Assembly: GCF_016862915.1 (NCBI RefSeq)
Contig: NZ_BONW01000016.1
Span: forward strand, 310,001 to 374,000
Length of the DNA: 64,000 nucleotides
Direction: 5' to 3'
Origin: Plantactinospora endophytica
GTDB taxonomy: Bacteria > Actinomycetota > Actinomycetes > Mycobacteriales > Micromonosporaceae
The notes under the pieces were generated by a model, which had not been told where the DNA came from, did not search any database, and saw only the letters and a list, made by a program, of their open reading frames with translations. Positions 24,576 through 34,000 of this stretch are shown one piece after another. How positions within the stretch are numbered: position 1 is the first letter of the stretch; each line of letters starts with the position of its first letter. The translations under genes and the position numbers were made by a program.

Positions 24576-27431
24576 TCAGCCGGCCCGGTCCGGCACCGCC
24601 AGGGCGCCGCCGTCGAGCTTGGCGCGCACCTCGGCCGCGTCGGGATGGTCGAGTTCGGTGAGGATGTCCAGCGCCTCCCGCCAGACCCGGTCGGCGCCGC
24701 CGAGGTCGCCGGAGGCGGCGAACAGGTCGCCGAGGCGGGTCAGGGTACGCGTCTCGTAGTAGCGGCTGCCGGCCCCCCGGTGCAGTTCGACCGCCCGCCG
24801 GTAGTGCTCGACAGCCTTCTCGTCCTCGCCGAGCTGGTGGTAGGTGTAGCCGAGACTGTCACAGGCGTTGGCCCGGTACGCGTCGTCGTCGTACTCGTTG
24901 CACAGCACGAGGCTCTCGTGGCAGTACCGGAGCGCCTCGGAGTAGTTGCCGAGCCGGGCGTGGGTCCAGCCGACGCTGTTCAGCGTGGCGGCCAGGCCGG
25001 CGAGGTCGGCGATCCGGCGGTACAGCGCCAGCGCCTCCAGCGAGTGGTGCAGCGACGTCTCGTGGTCGCCCTGCCGGTCGCAGACCCAGGCGAGCCCGTG
25101 GTGGACGTCGGCCCGCTGCACGGGGTCGGCCAACTCGGCGAAGAGGTCCAGGGCGAGCACGAGGTGCCGGTGCGCGTCGTCGTAGCGCAGCATGCCGGCG
25201 TACGCGACGCCGAGCCCGCGCTGCATGTGCGCCTCGCCGGCCCGGTCGCCGAGCCGGCGGGCCGCCTCCAGCGCCGCCCGGTGTGCGGCGATCTTGCCGT
25301 GCCAGTACCCGCCGCGCCGCAGGAACGTGGCCAGGGTCCAGGCCAACTGCCAGGAGTGGCCGTCGAAGCCGTTCCTCGCCGCGTACTCGACGGCGGTCAG
25401 CAGCGTCGCCCGCTCGTCGGTGAACCAGGCCAGCGCCTGCTGCTTGTCGCCGAGCCGTTCACCCGCCACGTCGGGCGCGACGTCGGGCAGCGTGATGGAC
25501 ATCCGGTACGGGTACAGCATCCGGTTGGCCCGGTGTGCGGTGTGCAGGTAGTGGTCGAGCAGCCGGTGCACCGCCGCCCGCCGGGCCGGTTCGGGCTCGT
25601 GACCGTCGACGAGTTCCCTGGCGTACGCCCGGAGCAGGTCGTGCATCCCGTACCGGCCGGGCGTCGGCTCGGTGATCAGGTGTGCCCTGGCCAACTCCGT
25701 CAACAGCGGACGTACCCGCTCGGCCGGCACCCCGGCCAGGCTGGCCGCCCCCGCCGCCGTGCCGATGCCGCCGGGGTGCAGGCCGAGCAGCCGGAACAGC
25801 CGTTGGCTCGGCGGGCCGAGCGTGCGGTACGACCAGGAGAACGCCGCCCGCACGTCGGTGGCCCGGTCTCCGTCGTCGAACACGTCGAGGTTGCCCCGCG
25901 CCTCGCCGAGTTCGGCGGCGATGGCGGCCAGCCGGAACTCCGGGTTGGTGGCGGCCCGGGCGGCGACGATGGCGAGGGCGAGCGGGAGCCGGGCGCAGTG
26001 CCCGACGATCCGGTCCAGCGCCTCCGGTTCGGCGGCGAGCCGGTGCGGCGCCAGCCGGGCGGCGAGCAGCTCGCGGGACTCGGCGGCGGTGAGCAGGTCC
26101 ACCCGGACCGGCTGCGCGCCCTCGGCGGTGACCAGGCTGGTCAGCCGGTTCCGGCTGGTCACCACCACCAGGCTGGCGGAGGCACCCGGCAGCAGCGGCC
26201 GGATCTGCTCGGCGTCCCGGGCGTTGTCCAGCACGATCAGGACCCGTCGGTCGGCGAGCAGGCTGCGGTAGAGGCCGGTCTGTGCGGTCAGCCCGAGCGG
26301 TATCCGCCCGGCCGGCGCGGGCAGGGCGTCCAGGAAGCCCTGGATCGCCTCACCCGGGCTCGTCGGTGCGGCACCCGGATCGAAGCCGCGCAGGTTGACG
26401 TAGAGCTGCCCGTCCGGGAACCGGTGCCGGATCCGATGGGCCCAGTGCACCGCCAGGGTGGTCTTGCCGATCCCGGCGGTGCCGGTCAGGCTCACCACCA
26501 ACGGGGCGGACGGGCGACCGGACCAGGCCGCCACCAGCCCGTCGAGCTGGTCCAGGTACGACGTACGGCCGACGAAGCTGGGCAGGTCGGTCGGCAACTG
26601 CGCGGGTACCACCGGCTGCACCGCCAGCGGCGTGGGCCGGAGGTTCGCCGTCGCCGCGACCCGGGGCACGAGGTGTTCGACGGTGCCGTTCAGGATCGCC
26701 ACGTGCAGGTCACGTAGCTCCCGGCCGGGGTCGAGGCCGAGGTCCTCGCGGAGGAGTTGGCGGCCCGCCTCGAACACCGACAGCGCCTCCGCCTGCCGCC
26801 CGCAGCGGTACAGGGCGATCATGAGCTGGCCCCGCAGCCGCTCCCGCAGCGGATGCTCGGCAAGCAGTTGGGCGGCCTCGCCCGCGACCTGCCGGTGCGC
26901 GCCGGCCCGGAGCAGCGCGTCCAACCGGGCTTCGGTGGCGACGATCCGTTCCTCCCCGAGCGCGGCGCTGAGCCGCTGGCCCCGGGCAGTCCCGGTCAGC
27001 TCGGCCAGGGCCGGCCCGCGCCAGAGGTCCAGCGCCTCGGCGAGCAGCCGGGCGGTGGCGTCCGGATCGGCGGACCCGGGCGGTGCGGCGGCGGCCCGTG
27101 CGGCGATGTCCCGGAACCGCCGCAGGTCGAGGGCGTCGGCGGGAACGTCCAGCCGGTACCCGTGCCGGGAAGCGCGGACGGCGACCTGGGGAACGTCGGC
27201 GAAGAGTTGGCGGAGTTTCGACATGTAGACCTGGACGGCCTTGCGGGCGGTCGGCGGCGCCTCGTTCTCCCGCCAGAGCAGGTCCATCAGGCTCTCGACG
27301 GAGACGAACTGGTTCGCGTTCAGCAGCAGGGCGGTGAGCAGTTGCCGGGGGCGGCCGTCCGGGACCGCGACGGCGGCACCGGCGATCCGCACCTCCAGCG
27401 GTCCCAGCACCCCGAACCAGATCTCCGGCAT
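24576..27431 (-). CDS. AfsR/SARP-family regulator with NB-ARC and TPR domains
   Basis: 951 residues, the AfsR layout. Residues ~1-95: OmpR-like winged helix (PRQLLTALLLNANQFVSVESLMDLLW, AVQVYMSKLRQLF). ~95-255: bacterial transcriptional activation domain (DLWRGPALAEL, LGLDPGRELRDLH). ~300-600: STAND/NB-ARC ATPase with P-loop GTAGIGKTTLAVHWAHRI, Walker B-like RVLIVLDNARD and a GLPL-like RLPLALAI. ~640-940: TPR repeats (SYHQLGEDEKAVEHYRRAVELHRGAG). AfsR-type proteins activate promoters at direct repeats after nucleotide and partner sensing. No biosynthetic cluster adjoins. It is divergent from the LamG-RHS operon, with direct repeats between them, making that operon its likeliest target. Confidence 0.9.
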   Translation of the reverse strand: MPEIWFGVLGPLEVRIAGAAVAVPDGRPRQLLTALLLNANQFVSVESLMDLLWRENEAPPTARKAVQVYMSKLRQLFADVPQVAVRASRHGYRLDVPADALDLRRFRDIAARAAAAPPGSADPDATARLLAEALDLWRGPALAELTGTARGQRLSAALGEERIVATEARLDALLRAGAHRQVAGEAAQLLAEHPLRERLRGQLMIALYRCGRQAEALSVFEAGRQLLREDLGLDPGRELRDLHVAILNGTVEHLVPRVAATANLRPTPLAVQPVVPAQLPTDLPSFVGRTSYLDQLDGLVAAWSGRPSAPLVVSLTGTAGIGKTTLAVHWAHRIRHRFPDGQLYVNLRGFDPGAAPTSPGEAIQGFLDALPAPAGRIPLGLTAQTGLYRSLLADRRVLIVLDNARDAEQIRPLLPGASASLVVVTSRNRLTSLVTAEGAQPVRVDLLTAAESRELLAARLAPHRLAAEPEALDRIVGHCARLPLALAIVAARAATNPEFRLAAIAAELGEARGNLDVFDDGDRATDVRAAFSWSYRTLGPPSQRLFRLLGLHPGGIGTAAGAASLAGVPAERVRPLLTELARAHLITEPTPGRYGMHDLLRAYARELVDGHEPEPARRAAVHRLLDHYLHTAHRANRMLYPYRMSITLPDVAPDVAGERLGDKQQALAWFTDERATLLTAVEYAARNGFDGHSWQLAWTLATFLRRGGYWHGKIAAHRAALEAARRLGDRAGEAHMQRGLGVAYAGMLRYDDAHRHLVLALDLFAELADPVQRADVHHGLAWVCDRQGDHETSLHHSLEALALYRRIADLAGLAATLNSVGWTHARLGNYSEALRYCHESLVLCNEYDDDAYRANACDSLGYTYHQLGEDEKAVEHYRRAVELHRGAGSRYYETRTLTRLGDLFAASGDLGGADRVWREALDILTELDHPDAAEVRAKLDGGALAVPDRAG

Positions 27432-27461
27432 CCGCAGCTTCCTTCCCCCGGCCAGCCAGGG

Positions 27462-27501
27462 GATTTACCGCAGACCAGGCTCCGATTTACCCCAGGACCA
27501 A
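27462..27501. promoter_or_regulatory. Candidate SARP direct-repeat box
   Basis: GATTTACC occurs at 27462 and again at 27484, 22 bp apart, each followed by (G/C)CAG. A related pair (GACCAGG, AGGACCA) falls at the intermediate 11-bp steps. SARP proteins bind direct heptamers on an 11- or 22-bp period. It lies 30 bp from the regulator's own start and ~165 bp before the LamG gene, in the most AT-rich part of the divergent gap. Confidence 0.5.
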
Positions 27502-27578
27502 AGATGAATTGTGGTCGATCTTGGCTCGGTGCACCACCACCGACCTTCGTCGACCTGGACAGCGCGGCGCGCGCGTCC

Positions 27579-27618
27579 CGACCTCCTCCTGCGGTCCCCC
27601 GACCGCAGGAGGAGGTCG
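27579..27618 (+). promoter_or_regulatory. Perfect 18-bp leader hairpin before the LamG-RHS operon
   Basis: The arms 27579-27596 and 27601-27618 are perfectly complementary with only a CCCC loop. The structure ends 45 bp before the LamG start codon. The downstream arm carries AGGAGGAGG, a mimic of the true Shine-Dalgarno GAGGAG at 27652. Roles could be transcription attenuation, mRNA protection, or termination of read-through from upstream. Confidence 0.6.
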
Positions 27619-27662
27619 CAAAAGATCCACCGCGCCGACAACCGTCTGATGAGGAGCGTGTG

Positions 27663-30600
27663 ATGGCTACTCGGCTGTGGCGCGGGTCGGGATCGACCCC
27701 GTGGGGGTGTCGCGGTCGGCGGCCGGTCGCGACCGGATCCGTGCTGGCGATGCTGGTCGGCGCGGTCTGCGTCGCCACCTCGCCGGCCACGGCGGCGCCG
27801 GTCCGGTCCGGTGCGGAACTGGACGAGGCGGCGGCCCGGTCGGCGGCGGTGACCTCCGGGCGGCAGGTCGAGGTGACCGCGCTGGGCGACGAGCGGCAGC
27901 GCGTCGTGGCGAACCCGGACGGCACCTTCACGCTCACCCAGACGGTGGTGCCGACCCGGGTACGCCGGGACGACGGCTGGACGCCGGTCGACACCACCCT
28001 CCGGTTCACCGCCGACGGGCAGGTGGCGCCGGCCGCCACCCCGCTGGCGATGACCTTCTCCGGGGGCGGTACGGCGCCGCTGGCCCGGCTGCGCCGCGAC
28101 GGCACGGAACTGGCGCTGGGCTGGCCCGCCCCGTTGCCGAGGCCGGTGCTCACCGGCGACACGGCGACGTACCCGGAGGTGCTGCCCGGGGTCGACCTGA
28201 CCGTACGGGCCGCCGTGGAGGGCTTCTCCGAACTGCTCGTGGTCAAGTCGGCGCAGGCCGCGGCGAACCCTGCGCTGGCCCGGCTCCGGCTGGCCACCTC
28301 GACCACGGGACTCTCGGTGCGCAGGGCGGTGGACGGCAGCCTGGCCGCCGTCGACGCGGCGGGTCGGGCGGTCTTCGAGGCGCCCGCGCCGTACATGTGG
28401 GACTCCAGCGGCACCGGGCGGCACAGCGTGCCGGGTGGCCAGGTGCGGCCGATCGAGGCCACCGTCGGGGCCGGCGAGGTGACCCTGACCCCGGACCGGC
28501 ACCTGCTGACCGGGAAGACGACCCGCTACCCGGTCTACATCGACCCGTCCTGGTCCGGCTCGCGTACCGCCTGGACGCAGGTGTGGAGCAACCTGTCGAC
28601 GACGTCGTTCTGGAACGGCGCCAACGACGCCGAGGACGAGGCCCGGGTCGGGTACGACGCGACCGACGGCAAGACCACCCGGTCCTTCTTCAAGTTCAAC
28701 GTGAGCGGTGTCAAGAAGAAGCACATCCTGAGCGCCACCCTCCAGACCCACGAATTGTGGTCGCGCTCCTGCACCGCCCGTGAGGTGCAGGTCTGGGAGA
28801 CCGGCAGCATCTCGTCGTCGACGACCTGGAAGAACCAGCCGAGCTGGATCACCAAGCTCGCGGCGAAGAGCGTGGCGAAGGGGTACTCGTCGAGCTGCCC
28901 GGCCGGCGGCGTCGAGTTCAACGTCACCGCGCACGTGGTCAAGGCGGCGGCGGCCGGCCGGGACACCCTCGACCAGGGCCTGCGGGCGTCGGCCACCGCG
29001 GAGAAGAACAAGGACACGCTCTCCTGGAAGCGGTTCCGGAACAACCCGTCCATCACCATCACCTACAACACGGCGCCCGGGGTGCCGACCAACCTGACCA
29101 CCGACAGCGCCAGCGTCTGCAAGACCGGCACCGGACGCCTGGTGATCGGCACGGTCACCCCGACCCTGCGGGCCACGGTCAGCGACTCGGACAACTCGGT
29201 GAAGGCCCGGTTCCAGTGGTGGACCCTCGACGGGACCGCGCCGGTCGGGGAGTTCCTCTCCGCCTCGGTGGCCGGCAAGACCCCGACGATCGTCGCCAAG
29301 CAGATCCCGGCCGGGGCGTTCAGCAACGGCGCGACCGGCAGATGGCGGGTACGCGCCGAGGACGGTACGGACACCAGCGCCTGGGGTCCCTGGTGCGAGT
29401 TCCAGGTGGACACCAGCCGCCCGCCGATCCCGGCGCTGAGTTCGAGCGCGTTCCCGGACGGCGCCGAGGGGAACGCGGTGATGGGCCGCGGCGTGCCCGT
29501 CACCTTCGCCCCGAACGGCGGCACGGACGTCGCCGCGTACGAGTACGTCCTCAACGGCGACTCGACCGCGCTGCCCGGCCGGGCCACCCCGACCGCCGAC
29601 GGTTCGGCGACCGTCTCCGTCACCCCGGACCGGTTCGTGAACTGGCTCCACGTCCGGGCGGTGGACCGGGCGTCGAACAGGTCCACGGTGGCGACGGTGG
29701 TCTTCTACGCGGCCTCGCCGTCCGGCCCGGTCGCCGACTGGACGATGGACGAGTCCGGTGACGGCACGACGGCACCGGACTCGACCGGCAACGGCTGGGA
29801 CGCCACCCTGGGCGGCACGGCCGCCTGGGCCGACGGGGTGACCGGCGGCGCGCTGGACCTGGACGGGGTGAGCGGGTACGCCAGCACCGCCGGGCCGGTG
29901 CTGGACACCATGCGGTCGTTCTCGGTGAGCGCCTGGACCCGGCTCGACGACCTGTCCCGCAACTCGGTGCTGTTCACCCAGCCCGGTACCCGGGCCAGCG
30001 CGTTCGCGCTCTACTACTCCAGCTCGTACAACCGGTGGATCTTCAACCGGACGACGGCGGACGTCGACAAGCCGACCTTCGTCCGGGCCATCTCCAGCAC
30101 CGTCCCGGCGGCGAACACCTGGCTGCACCTGGCCGGCGTCTACGACGCGTCGGCGCAGCGGATCCGGCTCTACGTCAACGGCGTGCTGGAGGCGGAGACG
30201 GCGTTCACCACCCCGTGGAGCGGCACCGACGCGTTCCAGGTAGGGCGGTCGAAGCTGGCCGGCGTCTGGAGCGAGTACTGGCCGGGCGACGTCGACGCGG
30301 TACGGGTGTACGACCGGGTGCTGCTGCCCGGCGAGATGCAGCAGGTGCCCCGGCTGGCCGGCCACTGGAAGCTCGACGAGACCACCGGCACGAGCGCGGC
30401 GGACGCCGCCGGCACGCACCCGGCGACCTGGTCGTCGACCGGCGTGACCCGGACCAGCGGGGTCAGCGGCAACGCGGTCGCGGTCAACGGCAGCACCGGG
30501 GTACTGACCGCCACCGGTCCGGCGGTGCGTACCGACGCCAGCTACACCGTCACCGCCTGGGCCCGGCCGGACGCGCTGACCAAGAACGGCATCGTGGTCA

Positions 30601-31016
30601 GCCAGCTCGGTACCGCCGTCGGCGGGTTCAACCTCGGCTACTCGTGGAACGACGACTACGCGGCCTACCTGTGGTCGGTACGCAGTTCGGCCACCGACGC
30701 CTCCGGAGCCGAACTGCGGCAGGCCGAGGACCTGATCACCGTCCCGACAGTCGGCGAGTGGACCCATCTGGCGGCGGTCTACGACGCCCAGGCGCACCGG
30801 CTGCGGCTGTACGTGAACGGCCAGATGGCGGACGAGACGTACCACGCCGGTTCGTGGCACGCCGGTGGCGCGCTGCTCATCGGCCGGGGCCAGGTCTCGA
30901 ACGTGACCTTCTCGCAGTACTTCACCGGTGGCGTCGACGACGTCCGGGCGTACGCGGGAGTCCTCTCCGACCAGGAGGTCTTCGACCTCTACAGCGTCAT
31001 CGCCAACCCCAGCTAG
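27663..31016 (+). CDS. Secreted DNRLRE + two-LamG domain protein
   Basis: 1117 residues from ATG 27663 (GAGGAG upstream). Signal peptide ends near ATSPATAAPV. Residues ~50-270 form the conserved N-terminal region often paired with RHS genes (VLPGVDLTVRAAVEGFSELLVVKS). ~290-470 is a DNRLRE domain (YIDPSWSG, FFKFNVSG, TWKNQPSW, VEFNVTAHV). ~480-680 is fibronectin-like. ~681-890 and ~897-1110 are two LamG/concanavalin-like jelly rolls (VADWTMDESGDG..., LAGHWKLDETTG..., each with WTHLAAVYDA-type and RLYVNG motifs). These bind glycans or proteins at the surface. It ends 22 bp before the RHS gene and is clearly co-transcribed with it. Probably a surface partner of the RHS shell (inference). Confidence 0.88.
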   Translation: MATRLWRGSGSTPWGCRGRRPVATGSVLAMLVGAVCVATSPATAAPVRSGAELDEAAARSAAVTSGRQVEVTALGDERQRVVANPDGTFTLTQTVVPTRVRRDDGWTPVDTTLRFTADGQVAPAATPLAMTFSGGGTAPLARLRRDGTELALGWPAPLPRPVLTGDTATYPEVLPGVDLTVRAAVEGFSELLVVKSAQAAANPALARLRLATSTTGLSVRRAVDGSLAAVDAAGRAVFEAPAPYMWDSSGTGRHSVPGGQVRPIEATVGAGEVTLTPDRHLLTGKTTRYPVYIDPSWSGSRTAWTQVWSNLSTTSFWNGANDAEDEARVGYDATDGKTTRSFFKFNVSGVKKKHILSATLQTHELWSRSCTAREVQVWETGSISSSTTWKNQPSWITKLAAKSVAKGYSSSCPAGGVEFNVTAHVVKAAAAGRDTLDQGLRASATAEKNKDTLSWKRFRNNPSITITYNTAPGVPTNLTTDSASVCKTGTGRLVIGTVTPTLRATVSDSDNSVKARFQWWTLDGTAPVGEFLSASVAGKTPTIVAKQIPAGAFSNGATGRWRVRAEDGTDTSAWGPWCEFQVDTSRPPIPALSSSAFPDGAEGNAVMGRGVPVTFAPNGGTDVAAYEYVLNGDSTALPGRATPTADGSATVSVTPDRFVNWLHVRAVDRASNRSTVATVVFYAASPSGPVADWTMDESGDGTTAPDSTGNGWDATLGGTAAWADGVTGGALDLDGVSGYASTAGPVLDTMRSFSVSAWTRLDDLSRNSVLFTQPGTRASAFALYYSSSYNRWIFNRTTADVDKPTFVRAISSTVPAANTWLHLAGVYDASAQRIRLYVNGVLEAETAFTTPWSGTDAFQVGRSKLAGVWSEYWPGDVDAVRVYDRVLLPGEMQQVPRLAGHWKLDETTGTSAADAAGTHPATWSSTGVTRTSGVSGNAVAVNGSTGVLTATGPAVRTDASYTVTAWARPDALTKNGIVVSQLGTAVGGFNLGYSWNDDYAAYLWSVRSSATDASGAELRQAEDLITVPTVGEWTHLAAVYDAQAHRLRLYVNGQMADETYHAGSWHAGGALLIGRGQVSNVTFSQYFTGGVDDVRAYAGVLSDQEVFDLYSVIANPS

Positions 31017-31038
31017 CGTCCGAGGGCAGGAGAGACTC

Positions 31039-34000
31039 GTGCAGACCCAACAGTGGAACCCCCGGACGGCCGTACTGGCGGGGCTGACCGCAGTGGCGGT
31101 GGCGGCCGGCGTCCTGGTCGTACCCGCGCCGCCGGCCTCGGCCGCCCCGGCGTTCCGGCCCCCCGACACCCAGGTGGAGCGCTCGGTCCCGGGCACCGAC
31201 TTCGTGCCGCCGCAGACCGCGTCGGCCGACCGTACGGCCGCCGCCCGGGTACAGCGGGAACCGGCGACGGTGCGCTGGCCGGCGGGGAGCGCGGAGACGG
31301 CGGTACCGGCCGGCAGCCGGGCCCCGGCCGGCGACCTGCCGGTGCGGGTCGGCGCGCTGCCGGCCCGGCCGGGTGCGGACGAGACGGGCCGGGCACCCGG
31401 CCGGGCCCGGGTACAGGTGCTGGACCGGAGCGCCACCGAGCGGGCCGGGGTTGCCGGACTGCTCCTCACGGTGACACCGGACCGGGCCGGACCACTGTCG
31501 GTGGAGGTCGACTACTCCTCGTTCCGGTCGGCGTACGGCGGCGACTGGGCCTCCCGGCTGCGGCTGGTCCGGATGCCGGCCTGTGTGCTGGCCACCCCGG
31601 AACGCGCCGCCTGCCAGGCGGGAACCCCGCTGGCCACCAGCAACTCGGTCCGCGACGCGCGGCTGCGCTCCGACGTGTCGGCGGGTGCCGAGCCGACGGT
31701 GCTGGCGGTGACCGCCGCCCCGGCCGGCAGCGCCGGGGACTACCGGGCGACGAAGTTGTCCGCGTCGTCGTCCTGGCAGGCCGGCGGCTCGGCCGGTGAC
31801 TTCACCTGGTCGTACGCCATGGACGCGCCGCCCGCGTTCGGCGGCCCGACCCCCGACCTCGACCTGGTGTACTCGTCCGGCAGCGTGGACGGCCGCACGG
31901 CGTCGACGAACAACCAGTCGTCCTGGGTCGGCGAGGGCTGGGACCTCAGCGAGGGCTTCATCGAGCGGCGCTACAAGTCCTGCTCCGACGAGGTGACCAG
32001 CACTCCCAAGCCGCACGACCTGTGCTGGGAGACCGACAACGCGTTCCTGTCCACCGGCGGCCGGACCGTCGAACTGGTCCTGGACGCCACCACCGGCACC
32101 TGGCGGCTGCGCAACGACGACGGGTCCCGGGTGGAGCGGCTGACCGGGGCGACGAACGGCGACAACGACGGCGAGCACTGGCGGATCACCGCCCGGGACG
32201 GCACCCAGTACCACTACGGTATGCAGCGGCTGCCGGGCTGGACCAGCGGCGCCGAGGTGACGAACTCGACCTGGACCGCACCGGTCTTCGGCAACGACGA
32301 CAAGGAACCGTGCCACGGGAGCACCTTCGCCACGTCGTACTGCACCCAGGCGTGGCGGTGGAACCTCGACTACGTCGTGGACCCCAACGGCAACGCGATG
32401 TCGTACTTCTACGAGACCGAGACGAACCACTACGGCCGGAACCTCAGCGCGAGCGCCGGTACGGCGTACGTGCGCTCCGGACATCTCAAGCGGATCGACT
32501 ACGGGCAGCGGTCGGACAGCATGTACTCGGCGTCCGCGCCGATGCGGGTGGTCTTCGACACCGAGGAGCGCTGTGCGGCGGGCGCCACCTGCGGCACCGG
32601 CGCGATCACCAAGGACACCGCGAAGAACTGGCCGGACGTGCCGTACGACCAGGCGTGCGCCTCGGGCGCGACCTGCAAGGACCTGTTCGCGCCGACGTTC
32701 TGGAGCCGCAAGCGGCTGGCGACCGTGACGACCCGGGTACTCACCTCCGGCAGCACCTACCGGGACGTGGACTCGTGGACGTTCGGCTACCAGTTCCGGG
32801 AGCCCGGCGACGGCACCTCGCAGTCGCTCTGGCTCGCCACCGTCACCAACACCGGCAAGGTGGGCGGCAACCTCGCCCTGCCGGCGGTGCGGTTCGAGGG
32901 CGTCCAACTGGAGAACCGGGTGGATGCCGAGGAGGGCATCCCGCCGATGTACAAGTGGCGGCTCAGCGACGTGTACGACGAGTCCGGCGGGCACGTCCGG
33001 GTGAACTACTCGAAGAAGGAGTGCGTCCGGTCGGCGACACCGACCCCGGACGCGAACACCTCCCGCTGCTTCCCGCAGTACTGGGTGCCGGACGGGGCGC
33101 TGTCGCCGAAACTGGACTGGTTCCACAAGTACGTCGCGGTGCAGGTGTTGGCGGACGACCAGTCCGGGCTCGCCGGCATCGAGCAGACCGACTACGAGTA
33201 CCTGGGCGGCGCGGCCTGGCACTACGACGACAACGAGCTGACCCCGGCGAAGTACCGGACCTGGAGCGAGTGGCGTGGCTACGCGCGGGTCCGGACCACC
33301 CGTGGTGCACCCGACGGGGTGCGGTCGCAGCAGGAGGAGCTGTACCTGCGCGGCATGGACGGCGACAGGACGAGCAACGGCACCCGCAGCGCCTCGGTGA
33401 CCGACTCGGAGGGGGTGGCGATCGCCGACCATCCGGCGCTGGCCGGGTTCCTCCGGGAGGAGACGACCTACAACGGTGCCGGCGGTGCCGTCGTGGACGG
33501 CGAGATCCGCGACCCGTGGGTGTCGGCGGCGACGGCCACGCGCGGCAGCACCCGGGCGTACCTGACCGGGATCACCAAGGAACGCAGCCGGCTCGCGCTG
33601 GCCGACGGCGGGTGGCGGCGGACCGAGACCCAGACCAGCTTCGACGGGTACGGGATGCCGACCCAGGTCGACGACCTCGGCGACCTGTCCACCACCGCCG
33701 ACGACGAGTGCAACCGCACCAGCTACGCCCGGAACACCGACACCTGGCTGCTGGAGTTCGTCGCCCGGCAGGAGCGGGTCGCGGTGCCCTGTTCCGCCAC
33801 CCCGTCGCGGCCCCGGGACGTCATCTCCGACCTGCGGACCTTCTACGACGGCTCGACCACACTCGGCACCGCGCCGACCCGGGGTGACGTGACGCTGACC
33901 CAGGAGCTGGCCGGCTACAACGGCACGACCCCGGTCTACGCGCAGGCGACCCGGGCCCGGTACGACGGCTACGGCCGGACGGTCGAGGCGTACGACGCGC

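Noticed and set aside
24576-27431. NB-ARC protein as an antiphage (Avs/STAND) defence gene
   Set aside because: The N-terminal SARP winged helix and activation domain give a standard AfsR layout, and no effector domain or defence neighbours are present.
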